32,992 bases of DNA from a virus. The stretch is taken from positions 1-32,992 of the IMG/VR virus record IMGVR_UViG_3300042566_001181. One strand, given 5' to 3'. Numbering within the stretch: the stretch's first letter is position 1; the number at the start of each line of letters is the position of its first letter. Made by a program: the position numbers and the translations under genes. Shown here piece after piece: positions 6,714 through 14,154 of this stretch. The notes beneath the pieces are model-generated. The model was not told where the DNA came from, made no database searches, and saw only the letters and a list, made by a program, of their open reading frames with translations.

Positions 6714-7508
6714 TTAGGCTAGTCCAAGATCTCGTCTGATTTGTGTGGCGCTGATAGCATGGGTGGCTGCATCAAAGACTTCTTGCTCTATGCGATAGCC
6801 AACATCACGCCCATATGTGATGTTAACAATATTAGGAACAACTTGAATTTCGTATTGGCCTTGATAAACCATATCTAAATCACGGCGAATAAATGATTTG
6901 ACTTTTTCAATTTCAAATGGGTTACTGCCCTGCCAACCTTGACAGTCGCGGATCTGAATAACAACTTGTCCTGTCTTTGCAATAGCACGTTCAAACAGCG
7001 CACGATGCCCAGCATGCCACGGTTGCCAACGCCCTAACATCTGAACAGTTTCTTTTTGCCAATCAAACACAGGTCTGCGACGATTATCTAAAATATGTGC
7101 GGCAACAAATTCACCCCACTTTTCGCTATGCTGTTCTGTGATGCGGAAGTCGTAAACTTCAGGTGGAATAAAGGCTTTGTTAGTATCTTCGTAACGGCCT
7201 TTGTCGATAGTGTCAACCCAAATAGTCCAATCAGCTTTGAAGTTATTACGCATTTCAACTAAAGGCGCAACAAAGTCGCAAATTACGTAATCACAGTCAG
7301 TCATTGCGTCTGCAAGTTCACGCATACGCAGACTTTGTCTGATACGACCTTCGGAACTAAAATCCCAGTCGTTGTATTTTTTGCGTACATCATCAGCATT
7401 GAGCCAACCCACTCGTTTCTTGTCTGCTTGCAAATGGTCCACAATGTGTTGTGCCAGATATGTTTTGCCGGCCCCTGGAAGGCCCATGATTAAAATACGT
7501 TGTGTCAT
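6714..7508 (-). CDS. Bifunctional APS-kinase-like / nucleotidylyltransferase fusion
   Basis: 264 residues in two domains. Residues 1-150 form a P-loop kinase: Walker A GLPGAGKT, then NADDVR and FSSEGRIRQSLRMRELADAM, then VDTIDKGRYEDTNKAF and PPEVYDFRI. This order and these motifs fit the adenylylsulfate (APS) kinase CysC family, which makes PAPS. Residues 155-264 are a HIGH-superfamily nucleotidylyltransferase, with GRWQPWHAGH and ISATQIRRDLG (the ISxTxxR motif). The second domain is too short for classical ATP sulfurylase; a cytidylyl- or NMN-adenylyltransferase-like activity is as likely. It may supply activated sulfate or another nucleotide-linked donor to the P-loop transferases next to it. 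GTAAATA lies five bases upstream of ATG and no Shine-Dalgarno is visible. Confidence 0.82.
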   Translation of the reverse strand: MTQRILIMGLPGAGKTYLAQHIVDHLQADKKRVGWLNADDVRKKYNDWDFSSEGRIRQSLRMRELADAMTDCDYVICDFVAPLVEMRNNFKADWTIWVDTIDKGRYEDTNKAFIPPEVYDFRITEQHSEKWGEFVAAHILDNRRRPVFDWQKETVQMLGRWQPWHAGHRALFERAIAKTGQVVIQIRDCQGWQGSNPFEIEKVKSFIRRDLDMVYQGQYEIQVVPNIVNITYGRDVGYRIEQEVFDAATHAISATQIRRDLGLA

Positions 7509-7513
7509 ATTGT

Positions 7514-7526
7514 TATTTACTAAGTA
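7514..7526. promoter_or_regulatory. Back-to-back late-type boxes in a 23-bp divergent gap
   Basis: On the minus strand GTAAATA (7520-7514) ends five bases before ATG at 7508. On the plus strand CTAAGTA (7520-7526), one mismatch from CTAAATA, ends five bases before ATG at 7532. Neither gene has a clear Shine-Dalgarno. The two boxes share base 7520, giving a very compact bidirectional late-promoter candidate. Confidence 0.45.
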
Positions 7527-7531
7527 ATTTT

Positions 7532-8773
7532 ATGAACGTATTAATTTTAACCCCTGACGCAGTAGGCAGCACACTGCTTCAACGAATGATCACTATATAC
7601 ATGCAATTTCATGAGTTTGATCGTCCAACTATTAATTTACACGAATTAACAAACGGGTTGTCAACATACTACAGCCCCGAATTCAATAGAGAGCTAATTG
7701 GTAAAAAGCATACCAAATGGGGGTATCATCAGAGTCTTCAAGAAATAGCTGAACTACTAGACACTGTTGATCACTACAAAACATCAAGACTTGCACATTA
7801 TCATATTAAACAACGCGGCGACAGCGTTGAACAACAGATTCCATTTTACAAGTATATCAATGAAAACTTTTATATAATTGCTTGCAAACGTGCCAATGTT
7901 TTTGAGCACGGAATCAGCATGACACTTAATAAAATTACCAAAAAGTTAAATGTATACGATGCGTATGAAAAAATTGATGCTTTTTACGAAATATACAAGT
8001 CAGGAGTAACACTAGATCCTCAGGTATTTGTCACTCAATTAAATGCTTACAAACAGTATATCCAATGGAGTAATCAGTACTTTGACGTTGGAACATACTT
8101 TAATTACGAACAAGATGTTCCTAGACTAGAACAGTTTATATTGGACCTTCCAATATTTTCGAGTCAATCCAATAAAATTACCTGGCAAAAGAATTTTGGA
8201 ATAAGTTTTAATTCCTGGAATCAAATGCATTATGTTCGCAGTGATATAAACAGCCTGCCACTGGGTACCAACAGCACCGCAAACAAACTCATATCGTCAG
8301 ACCTAGACCTAGTCAATGACTATCAACAACATGCTCATGCCCAGTGGCCGGCAGTTCATTCATCTACTGATATTGATAATCTTCCGGCTACTATTAAACA
8401 ACAGTGGACACAAGATATTGTACGTCGAGAAGGAATAATTTCTGTACTAAGTCAAGAAACACAACAGTGCTTGGAGCCTTATAAACCTGGATATGCGTTG
8501 GCTCAAAAAACTATAAATCAAATGATTGAGCTGGGCATTATGATAAACGGTCCGCCTATTAAAAAACAAACATTGACCGAAAAAAGAAAAATAATAAAAA
8601 ACTTTGATGCGCTAGTCGAGGTTTACAACAAATGGGCCAGCTGTAACACAGACATTGCCTCACCTATGACTGATCAGACGTTTGAAGACTGCACACAAAC
8701 TGAAGATCAATTTTGGAAATCTATTATCACTCCAGGCAATACACAGCTTGTTGCGCCACCCAGTCAGCAGTGA
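7532..8773 (+). CDS. Sulfotransferase-like P-loop protein
   Basis: 413 residues from ATG at 7532; an upstream in-frame ATG at 7502 lies inside the divergent gene and is not preferred. The N-terminus MNVLILTPDAVGSTLLQRMI matches the PAPS-phosphate loop of sulfotransferases (xGSTLL). I recall similar proteins from marine T4-like phages. The remainder is mostly helical, Tyr/Asn/Gln-rich, with no clear second motif. It stands alone on the plus strand between minus-strand genes and its bases look more AT-rich than the neighbours, which suggests separate acquisition. Its last 47 bases overlap the convergent SGNH hydrolase gene. The substrate is unknown; the kinase next door could provide PAPS. Confidence 0.72.
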   Translation: MNVLILTPDAVGSTLLQRMITIYMQFHEFDRPTINLHELTNGLSTYYSPEFNRELIGKKHTKWGYHQSLQEIAELLDTVDHYKTSRLAHYHIKQRGDSVEQQIPFYKYINENFYIIACKRANVFEHGISMTLNKITKKLNVYDAYEKIDAFYEIYKSGVTLDPQVFVTQLNAYKQYIQWSNQYFDVGTYFNYEQDVPRLEQFILDLPIFSSQSNKITWQKNFGISFNSWNQMHYVRSDINSLPLGTNSTANKLISSDLDLVNDYQQHAHAQWPAVHSSTDIDNLPATIKQQWTQDIVRREGIISVLSQETQQCLEPYKPGYALAQKTINQMIELGIMINGPPIKKQTLTEKRKIIKNFDALVEVYNKWASCNTDIASPMTDQTFEDCTQTEDQFWKSIITPGNTQLVAPPSQQ

Positions 8774-9599
8774 TTTTGTCAAAATGATGACCATCTCGTG
8801 CAATATCCAGCCGCTGAACCGGCATAATATTATGTTGAGTTTTTAAAAAGTGTGCAAACTCCAGGGTGTTTTGAATATCATCCTGGAGTTTATGTAAATT
8901 TTTTATTTCTAGCAATATGTCTGAAGGCAATGCCATAAATTCAGCCGCAGTAGCAGGAGCGTCAACGGGCCAGCTGGGATCTCGAATTTTATTCCAACAC
9001 TCTGTTACACTAAACAACACGCCCGAATGTGCGCCGGGGATTGCAAAATTCACAACAGCATTGCTGGCCACCAAATCAACTTGCTTTTTACAAGCTAACA
9101 AATTGTCCAGGTCTTCTTGAACAGTTGCTTTTATAAACTGTGTTCTACGATGTTCGTCGTCTAGTAGCATATTACTGTGTTCTCGACGGTGAGTATAACT
9201 CCACATGATTACTATTTTCTTAGGGTCAACAGCCGAGATAATATGTTGTGCAATTCTTGCTATCCACTGGTTACTGGCGCCATCCATGCTGACATTTATA
9301 GTGCGTTTATTAATTGCAACTGACAACCGATGGGGCCAAGTAAATTCCACCGGACTACCAATACCAACCGTAAAACTGTCCCCTATACACCAAACAGCTT
9401 CTTTGAGTTCAAGCATATCATCGGGCCATTCCGCATCTCTGAATCCTCGACTGTTATAATGATATTCAACCTGGTGTGGGTATGACAAAAAATGTTCACG
9501 ATCCCTGCACCATTTAATGTTGTCTATTCCAGACTCGTTCCAGTGCTGATCGACTCTCGAAGGCAAATATAACTCTGGTAAAAAAGTTGGTTTAGTCAT
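8727..9599 (-). CDS. SGNH/GDSL-type hydrolase
   Basis: 290 residues from ATG at 9599, chosen because it overlaps the upstream stop as ATGA; an ATG at 9605 is also in frame. Block I of the SGNH family is visible as WCIGDSFTVGIG with the nucleophilic Ser. A later Gly and Asn could come from SMDGASNQW, and a C-terminal DGHHFDKITADWVA supplies the catalytic Asp-x-x-His. Such enzymes are esterases or deacylases acting on sugars, lipids or esters. No signal peptide is seen, so it is probably cytoplasmic. Together with the sulfotransferase-like and oxygenase neighbours it suggests a small-molecule or glycan modification pathway. Confidence 0.8.
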   Translation of the reverse strand: MTKPTFLPELYLPSRVDQHWNESGIDNIKWCRDREHFLSYPHQVEYHYNSRGFRDAEWPDDMLELKEAVWCIGDSFTVGIGSPVEFTWPHRLSVAINKRTINVSMDGASNQWIARIAQHIISAVDPKKIVIMWSYTHRREHSNMLLDDEHRRTQFIKATVQEDLDNLLACKKQVDLVASNAVVNFAIPGAHSGVLFSVTECWNKIRDPSWPVDAPATAAEFMALPSDILLEIKNLHKLQDDIQNTLEFAHFLKTQHNIMPVQRLDIARDGHHFDKITADWVAQQAVYCLE

Positions 9600-10222
9600 C
9601 GCCATTTTCTTGAAGTATGTCTTGCTAGATCATCAGTGGCATGATGTAGCACTGGCTTAAAATATTTACTGTTTGTGTCATCCTGCAGAATAATATCCAC
9701 AGCAGGATTGTCATAATCAATAGGAAATTCCAATTGATCACTTAACTGTTGTAGATAAAGATCTCGATAAAGATGCAGTAATTCATAACTTAAAAACACT
9801 GGGCTCCAAGTGCGCAAAAGTTCAAATTCTTTTTGAGCAATTTCAAATGTAGTCTCACCACGCACACGAGTTTCCTGGTATGTTAATATGTTGCGGTCAC
9901 GGCCAATAATAGCAATTTTTACACGGATACCCTGGCCCATTACAGTGGCAGCAAAGCGCACAATGTCAGGCACTGTGCATTCACCGTTGAGCATGTAGGG
10001 TGTGCTTACGCCTGTTACATAATAATTGCTAGAACTCCAATCCCGTTGCTGTAACAAGTCAGGATCGGCCCAGCAGTCTGCAAAAGGTTCTTGATCATGC
10101 CCTATCCAGTATGTGCTGTTGAGTTCGCTCCAGCCTTGTACTTGAGGATGCAGGGCAAATATCTTGCTCCACAAATGATTTCCTGACCCCTGAGGGCCTG
10201 TTAAAATCAACATTGTTTTCAT
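9596..10222 (-). CDS. P-loop sulfotransferase/kinase-like protein
   Basis: 208 residues. The N-terminus MKTMLILTGPQGSGNHLWSK carries a GPQGSGNH phosphate-binding loop like those of nucleotide kinases and PAPS-binding sulfotransferases. A second typical region is VKIAIIGRDRNILTYQETR, where sulfotransferases have an Arg/Ser 3'-phosphate site. No Walker B acid stretch stands out, which favours the transferase reading. The gene overlaps both neighbours by four bases (ATGA) and so belongs to a tightly coupled operon with the SGNH hydrolase and the 2OG oxygenase. Substrate unknown. Alternative: a small nucleotide kinase. Confidence 0.65.
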   Translation of the reverse strand: MKTMLILTGPQGSGNHLWSKIFALHPQVQGWSELNSTYWIGHDQEPFADCWADPDLLQQRDWSSSNYYVTGVSTPYMLNGECTVPDIVRFAATVMGQGIRVKIAIIGRDRNILTYQETRVRGETTFEIAQKEFELLRTWSPVFLSYELLHLYRDLYLQQLSDQLEFPIDYDNPAVDIILQDDTNSKYFKPVLHHATDDLARHTSRKWR

Positions 10223-10878
10223 AGTGTGGCTAAAAAGGCTCGAGTCTGATCAGTAATAACCCCAGTTAACTGAAATGTAACTCTGGGGTGATGTCCAGCA
10301 TTGGCAGTGCTGTGTGGCATGTTGGCCCAGTCAAATGTGCTGACATCTCCGGCACGCCATTGATTCCAGTGATAGTTACCATACTCCCAAAACTGTCCTG
10401 GTTGCCAGTCTGTGAGCTGAACAAAATAGCGTCCTACTTTAGAAGGATCTTCCGGTGACCACTTTTGCAGTTTATCTATATGCAGATTCCACACTTCGCC
10501 AGGCTGTTGTACGTGTATGCGTTCCATGCAGTCATCTAATGCAAATGCTTCAGTGATCCATTTCAATGAATCAGGTATGCGCCAATTCAGATGCGTAATG
10601 ATCATTTTGGGATCTGCACCCACACGCTCAATGTCATACTCTTCGGCAATTAAATCTTCACGCGGTGGAGGCACACCCTCGCCTTTGTAGCCACGTGTTT
10701 CCCAGGTGGCAGGCCGCGAGTTAGCCACTACGTCAGCAATGTCATCCAGCCATGTGGGGTTTATACGCCCTAGCTGTGTGAACGCTGATTGCTGTGTGTC
10801 TTTAACTGTAGGGTCAAAATGGTATGTACTGTAGCTCTTGGTAAAGTCCCAACTGCTTTTGAATTCTTCTGTTATCAT
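10219..10878 (-). CDS. 2-oxoglutarate/Fe(II)-dependent oxygenase (Asp/Asn hydroxylase-like)
   Basis: 219 residues. A beta-rich core holds HVQQPGEVWNLHIDKLQKW, with an HxD iron-binding pair. A distal histidine follows in NMPHSTANAGHHPRVTFQLTG, where the downstream Arg could hold 2-oxoglutarate. The order HxD...H...R fits the double-stranded beta-helix of 2OG-Fe(II) oxygenases, closest in feel to aspartyl/asparaginyl hydroxylases. It probably hydroxylates a peptide or small molecule in the cytoplasm. ATGA overlaps with both neighbours place it in the sulfotransferase-like operon. The exact substrate cannot be read from the sequence. Confidence 0.75.
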   Translation of the reverse strand: MITEEFKSSWDFTKSYSTYHFDPTVKDTQQSAFTQLGRINPTWLDDIADVVANSRPATWETRGYKGEGVPPPREDLIAEEYDIERVGADPKMIITHLNWRIPDSLKWITEAFALDDCMERIHVQQPGEVWNLHIDKLQKWSPEDPSKVGRYFVQLTDWQPGQFWEYGNYHWNQWRAGDVSTFDWANMPHSTANAGHHPRVTFQLTGVITDQTRAFLATL

Positions 10879-11504
10879 ATTACTTTTACGCTCACATTTG
10901 ATACCACATAGTCCTGGGAATATTCCGTAGGTGCCGCTTCAATTCGTAATGCCTGGGCAAGTTGAAGATTGTCTGTGACTACTTTGCCTTCGTGTTTCCA
11001 CCATGCTGATAAGATACCAGCATTTTGTTTTTTAATTATTTGTGCCATGTGTTTCAGGTCTTGATAGTACTCTGAATAGTCAGGATAGGTAATGTCAAAA
11101 TGTCCACATTTTACCCACCAACCCAGGCAAGAATCATCGCCGCGGTGAACCAGTACAATGGCACAGTCAGGCCATTGTTTTCTAAGGTATTCCAGGTTTT
11201 CTTTATACGAGAAAATATGACTCTTGATAATTCTAACTCCTTTAGAGTTCAGGTTAAAAGGATAATCAAAACTGGCCTCCGCTTCTTTTTTACTCATCAC
11301 TGATAGATCATCAGGCAGTGGGCAAGCCATACCAGGATCAAAGTATGCACCTAAATGCATGAGCTCTTCTTTGCCTGATGCATCGTGGTAATAAGTCCAT
11401 TCATCTCTATAATCACTGCGATCAATGTCTGGACTGTAGTAAATGTTTTTAACTACACTGCTCCATTTACTGCCTGGTGCACCGGCTACAAAAATATATT
11501 TCAT
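10875..11504 (-). CDS. Sulfotransferase-like P-loop protein
   Basis: 209 residues. The start MKYIFVAGAPGSKWSSVVKN has a phosphate loop (GAPGSKWSS) placed as in PAPS-dependent sulfotransferases. The middle has RIIKSHIFSY, like the KTH/KSH strand of that fold, and AIVLVHRGDDSCLGWW, where the family places its 3'-phosphate-binding Arg/Ser. I recall this type in T4-like marine phages. The ATG overlaps the stop of the solute-binding-protein gene as TAATG, and the stop overlaps the oxygenase gene as ATGA. It is one of three P-loop transferase-like genes within 4 kb. The acceptor is unknown. Confidence 0.7.
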   Translation of the reverse strand: MKYIFVAGAPGSKWSSVVKNIYYSPDIDRSDYRDEWTYYHDASGKEELMHLGAYFDPGMACPLPDDLSVMSKKEAEASFDYPFNLNSKGVRIIKSHIFSYKENLEYLRKQWPDCAIVLVHRGDDSCLGWWVKCGHFDITYPDYSEYYQDLKHMAQIIKKQNAGILSAWWKHEGKVVTDNLQLAQALRIEAAPTEYSQDYVVSNVSVKVI

Positions 11505-12472
11505 TAATCTAACTTCATTTTCTTCACATATGGGATCCAGGTTTCTCGAATACTCATTATGAACTTTCGAGCTCCTTCAGGACTCTGCTCAGCAGGTACC
11601 GGAAACATCAAGTTTGAATCAAAAAACTGTTTGGCGTCGGCTGATCTAATGGCTGGCACAAACAAGTCCTGATAATACTTTACTATTTCCTTAGGAGTTC
11701 CCGGTGGTAGTGCAATCATCCAAGCACCATAAATGTTCAGACCGGGCATGCCAGAATCTTTCCACAGTGGCACGTTAGGCAGTTGAGTCAGTTTAAATTC
11801 TGATGCTAATGCAATATACTTGATTTTTCCTGCTTTATAAAGACCATAGGCCACTGCTGTAGGCATGATTCCAAACTCTACCTGATTGCCAGCCACGTCC
11901 TGTGCGGCTTGTGCAGGACCACGATACATCACAGACTTGACTTGATTGTGGTTGCCTTGGCCTCGATCCATCAAGTATTCAAACACCAGCTTGTGAGCGC
12001 CAGCACCTAGACCAAATGTAATAGGCTTGTTAGTGTTCTTGAGACGTGCTAGTAATTCTTGCGGAGTGTTAGTAGGAGAATCAATATTGGCAATCACAGC
12101 CAATGGAGATTTAGCAATAGTTGTGACCAATTCCATGTCCAGCGGGTTGAATTTGATCTGATCCGGATACCACTGTTCGATAGTGGTAAAAACCCCTTGC
12201 TGACTACTAATATACAGATTGTGTCCATCACCAGGCAGTTTCATAAAATGGTTTAGTGCTACTACTTCGTCAGCGCCTGGGCGATTTGTAACTACAAATG
12301 TGATGTTTGGGTTGGCTTTTTCTACAATGGCTGCAACTCCCCTAAATGAGGTTTCGTTACCAGATCCGGGTGCATATCCCACAGTGACGTTAACCACTTT
12401 GGGCGGTGTAAATGCTAATGCTAGCATCGGAAGTGCAACAGCAAATGTTGCTAATAATTTTTTGAGGTTCAT
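11504..12472 (-). CDS. TctC/Bug-family periplasmic solute-binding protein
   Basis: 322 residues, full length for the tripartite tricarboxylate transporter receptor (TctC/Bug) family. Residues 1-20 are a Sec signal peptide (KKLLATFAVALPMLALA). Family features include VTVGYAPGSGNETSFR at the first ligand loop, NRPGADEVVALN, ITFGLGAGAHK and a conserved C-terminal lobe. The protein binds small acids in the periplasm and hands them to TctAB permeases; no such permease genes are here. Bug proteins are hugely expanded in Burkholderiales, so this looks like a gene taken from a betaproteobacterial host. It has AAGGAA before ATG and a possible promoter of its own. Confidence 0.87.
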   Translation of the reverse strand: MNLKKLLATFAVALPMLALAFTPPKVVNVTVGYAPGSGNETSFRGVAAIVEKANPNITFVVTNRPGADEVVALNHFMKLPGDGHNLYISSQQGVFTTIEQWYPDQIKFNPLDMELVTTIAKSPLAVIANIDSPTNTPQELLARLKNTNKPITFGLGAGAHKLVFEYLMDRGQGNHNQVKSVMYRGPAQAAQDVAGNQVEFGIMPTAVAYGLYKAGKIKYIALASEFKLTQLPNVPLWKDSGMPGLNIYGAWMIALPPGTPKEIVKYYQDLFVPAIRSADAKQFFDSNLMFPVPAEQSPEGARKFIMSIRETWIPYVKKMKLD

Positions 12473-12507
12473 GTTGTTTCCTTAAATATAATAAATTATC
12501 CAGGGAG

Positions 12508-12535
12508 GTTATAATTTTTTACTATTCCCTGTAAA
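12508..12535 (-). promoter_or_regulatory. Possible sigma70-type promoter for the TctC-like gene
   Basis: TTTACA (12535-12530) and TATAAC (12513-12508) on the minus strand are 16 bases apart, each hexamer one base off consensus. The predicted leader of about 28 bases carries AAGGAA at 12483-12478, five bases before ATG. It lies in the 90-base divergent gap between this gene and the methyltransferase; I see no clear promoter for the latter. Confidence 0.45.
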
Positions 12536-12562
12536 ATTTCTACTGTATATACCAAAATATTT

Positions 12563-13297
12563 ATGAATAACAAAATTTTTTCTCTCTTAATAAAAAATTT
12601 GCAGACTGCATTTGCTTTACCCAAGTATGCAAACATTGCAATCGATGCAAATACTGTTGTAGATTCGTTGCCATGGACTCCGGCTCGATATCGCAAATTC
12701 AAAGACGCAGTAGAAGCAGAGCTACATCTGCCATGTGATTACGTGGGCACCCTAAAAGACATTGTTGATGATCTTAGCGAGCGTTACATATTGCGATTTT
12801 TTGCAGAAATCTGGAAGCCGCGTACAGGCGACTACGAACACACAGGCTGGGAACTAGCTGACGAAGTTAACAAGCTGAATCCAGAAAAAGTCTTAGATGT
12901 AGGTTGCGGCTATCATCCATTCAAGGGGCGTATCAACAATATTGTTGGCATTGATCCTTACAATGACGCTGCTGATTATGAAGTAGATATACTGGATTAC
13001 AAAGTAAAACCTGAGAGCTACGACGTGATCATTGCGCTGGGCAGTATCAACTTTAATTCACAGGATGAAATTGAAGAAAGATTCTCGCACTGTGTGAATC
13101 TCTTGCGCCCAGGTGGCAAATTCTTTTTGCGAGCCAACCCAGGAATTCCACACCGAACAGGCCCGTATGTGGATATCTTTCCCTGGAGCTTTGAAGTTGT
13201 TAATGCGTTTGCAGAAAAATACAACTTGAATCTAGACACATTCAAAAAAGAACCTACCGAACTGGGTAGGTTGTATTTTGTTTATACTCGACGTTAA
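12563..13297 (+). CDS. SAM-dependent methyltransferase (class I)
   Basis: 244 residues. The Rossmann motif I is KVLDVGCGYHPFKG near residue 110, followed by an acidic residue ending strand 2 (VGIDPYND). Motif II/III is SYDVIIALGSINF, and the later LLRPGGKFFLRANPG is the post-motif typical of class I enzymes. The N-terminal 100 residues are an extra domain I do not recognise. The acceptor is unknown; small-molecule, glycan or protein methylation are possible. It is a plus-strand singleton between minus-strand genes and overlaps the convergent 98-residue gene by four bases at the stop codons. No clear Shine-Dalgarno precedes ATG. Confidence 0.82.
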   Translation: MNNKIFSLLIKNLQTAFALPKYANIAIDANTVVDSLPWTPARYRKFKDAVEAELHLPCDYVGTLKDIVDDLSERYILRFFAEIWKPRTGDYEHTGWELADEVNKLNPEKVLDVGCGYHPFKGRINNIVGIDPYNDAADYEVDILDYKVKPESYDVIIALGSINFNSQDEIEERFSHCVNLLRPGGKFFLRANPGIPHRTGPYVDIFPWSFEVVNAFAEKYNLNLDTFKKEPTELGRLYFVYTRR

Positions 13298-13590
13298 TAG
13301 CCTGCTCGGGCTATTTCAGCACCGCGATTAAAGCTGTCGCTCCAGGACGCAGTGCTGACACCGCCGCGATCCTTGCTCCATTTGTAGCCTGCTCTGTGTC
13401 CCGAGCAGTCAGTTTTGCAGGGACTCATGTTCATGAACATCAGCTCGTCCAGTTGTTCCTGGTCAGGCTCGGCTTTTTTACTACGATAGCGCGGCACAGG
13501 GTTGTGCCCGCGTGGAGGTCTTGACCCTTGTCGGGCTGCTCTACGTGGGTTAGTACCCAGATCAGCTTCAACGAATTCTTGTGCTCTCAT
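13294..13590 (-). CDS. Small basic protein with capsid-targeting-like N-terminus
   Basis: 98 residues. It starts MRAQEFVEADLG, close in pattern to the T4 internal-protein leader MKTYQEFIAE-A, in which gp21 cleaves after the Glu. The following 40 residues are Arg/Pro-rich (NPRRAARQGSRPPRGHNPVP), a DNA-binding-like composition. The last part has two Cys and aromatic residues (SPCKTDCSGHRAGYKWS). I suggest a packaged internal head protein, an inference from the leader and basic character. It overlaps the upstream cysteine-rich gene by 23 bases and lies four genes downstream in the same operon as the giant modular protein. Confidence 0.68.
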   Translation of the reverse strand: MRAQEFVEADLGTNPRRAARQGSRPPRGHNPVPRYRSKKAEPDQEQLDELMFMNMSPCKTDCSGHRAGYKWSKDRGGVSTASWSDSFNRGAEIARAGY

Positions 13591-14002
13591 CTTTTTTATC
13601 TGTTACAGGGCCGCCTTCAACCCAGGCATCACAGGTGCGCAGTGCAGCACACTTGAATTTCAAAAACTTACAATAGCCTAAATCGCCAGCATCAATTGTG
13701 CCTTGTGGGTCTGACCCAGGCTCTGAGCCAATGCCTTTGGCAATACAGTCTAGCATTTTGTCTGTGATATCAAATGCAGCACAATTTCCGCAGCGGTTGT
13801 TTTTGACTGATTCAATGTCATTGGTGTTCCATTTGTCAGCCAATTCAGCCCAGTATTCTTGATTGGGCTCGTTGGGATTCAACGGACCATAATGGTATTC
13901 TTCAATGGCTTTTTGACGATTTTTTAGATTCAATTCAATGCTCTGGGTAGCTGGTGGGCAACCAGATTGCACTGCTTCTATTAGATTGATAAAATTTCTC
14001 AT
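13568..14002 (-). CDS. Cysteine-rich protein with capsid-targeting-like N-terminus
   Basis: 144 residues. It opens MRNFINLIEAVQSG; LIE followed by Ala fits the T4 prohead-protease consensus (L/I-x-E, then A/G) at residue 9. The C-terminal half holds CGNCAAFD, LDCIAKGIG, GYCKFLKFKC and RTCDAW: seven Cys in a pattern that could bind a metal or an iron-sulfur cluster, somewhat like high-potential iron-sulfur proteins. I recall similar GYCKF-type proteins among uncultured marine phages. ATG overlaps the stop of the 51-residue gene (ATGA). Likely virion-associated; the actual cofactor is unknown. Confidence 0.72.
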   Translation of the reverse strand: MRNFINLIEAVQSGCPPATQSIELNLKNRQKAIEEYHYGPLNPNEPNQEYWAELADKWNTNDIESVKNNRCGNCAAFDITDKMLDCIAKGIGSEPGSDPQGTIDAGDLGYCKFLKFKCAALRTCDAWVEGGPVTDKKDESTRIR

Positions 14003-14154
14003 GGGTTTAGTCTGAATCTATGACTTTGTAGTAGCGCTGCTATTGGCATAGCTCGTTTGATCCGGGCCTGGGGCTGCTGAGGTTGTACAGGAGCTTCAGG
14101 TTTTGTAGCGCCAGGCAGTGTTCTTATAACACGACCGTTAGCAGTGCTTCTCAT
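13999..14154 (-). CDS. Small basic proline/glutamine-rich protein, 51 residues
   Basis: A short frame exactly filling the space between two genes. Its ATG (14154) overlaps the TGA of the giant modular gene as ATGA, and its own TGA overlaps the ATG of the cysteine-rich gene, again as ATGA. This double junction is strong evidence that it is translated. The product begins MRSTANGRVIRTLPGATKPE, has a PQQPQ-rich centre and ends with a basic segment (RIKRAMPIAAL, then QSHRFRLNP). Net charge is strongly positive. I do not recognise a family; a small internal or virion protein is possible from context. Confidence 0.7.
   Translation of the reverse strand: MRSTANGRVIRTLPGATKPEAPVQPQQPQARIKRAMPIAALLQSHRFRLNP

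Noticed and set aside
13296-13315. Hairpin AATAGCC-TGCTCG-GGCTATT as a bidirectional terminator between convergent genes
   Set aside because: The stem is short and AT-leaning, no real T-run follows on either strand, and it lies partly in coding sequence.
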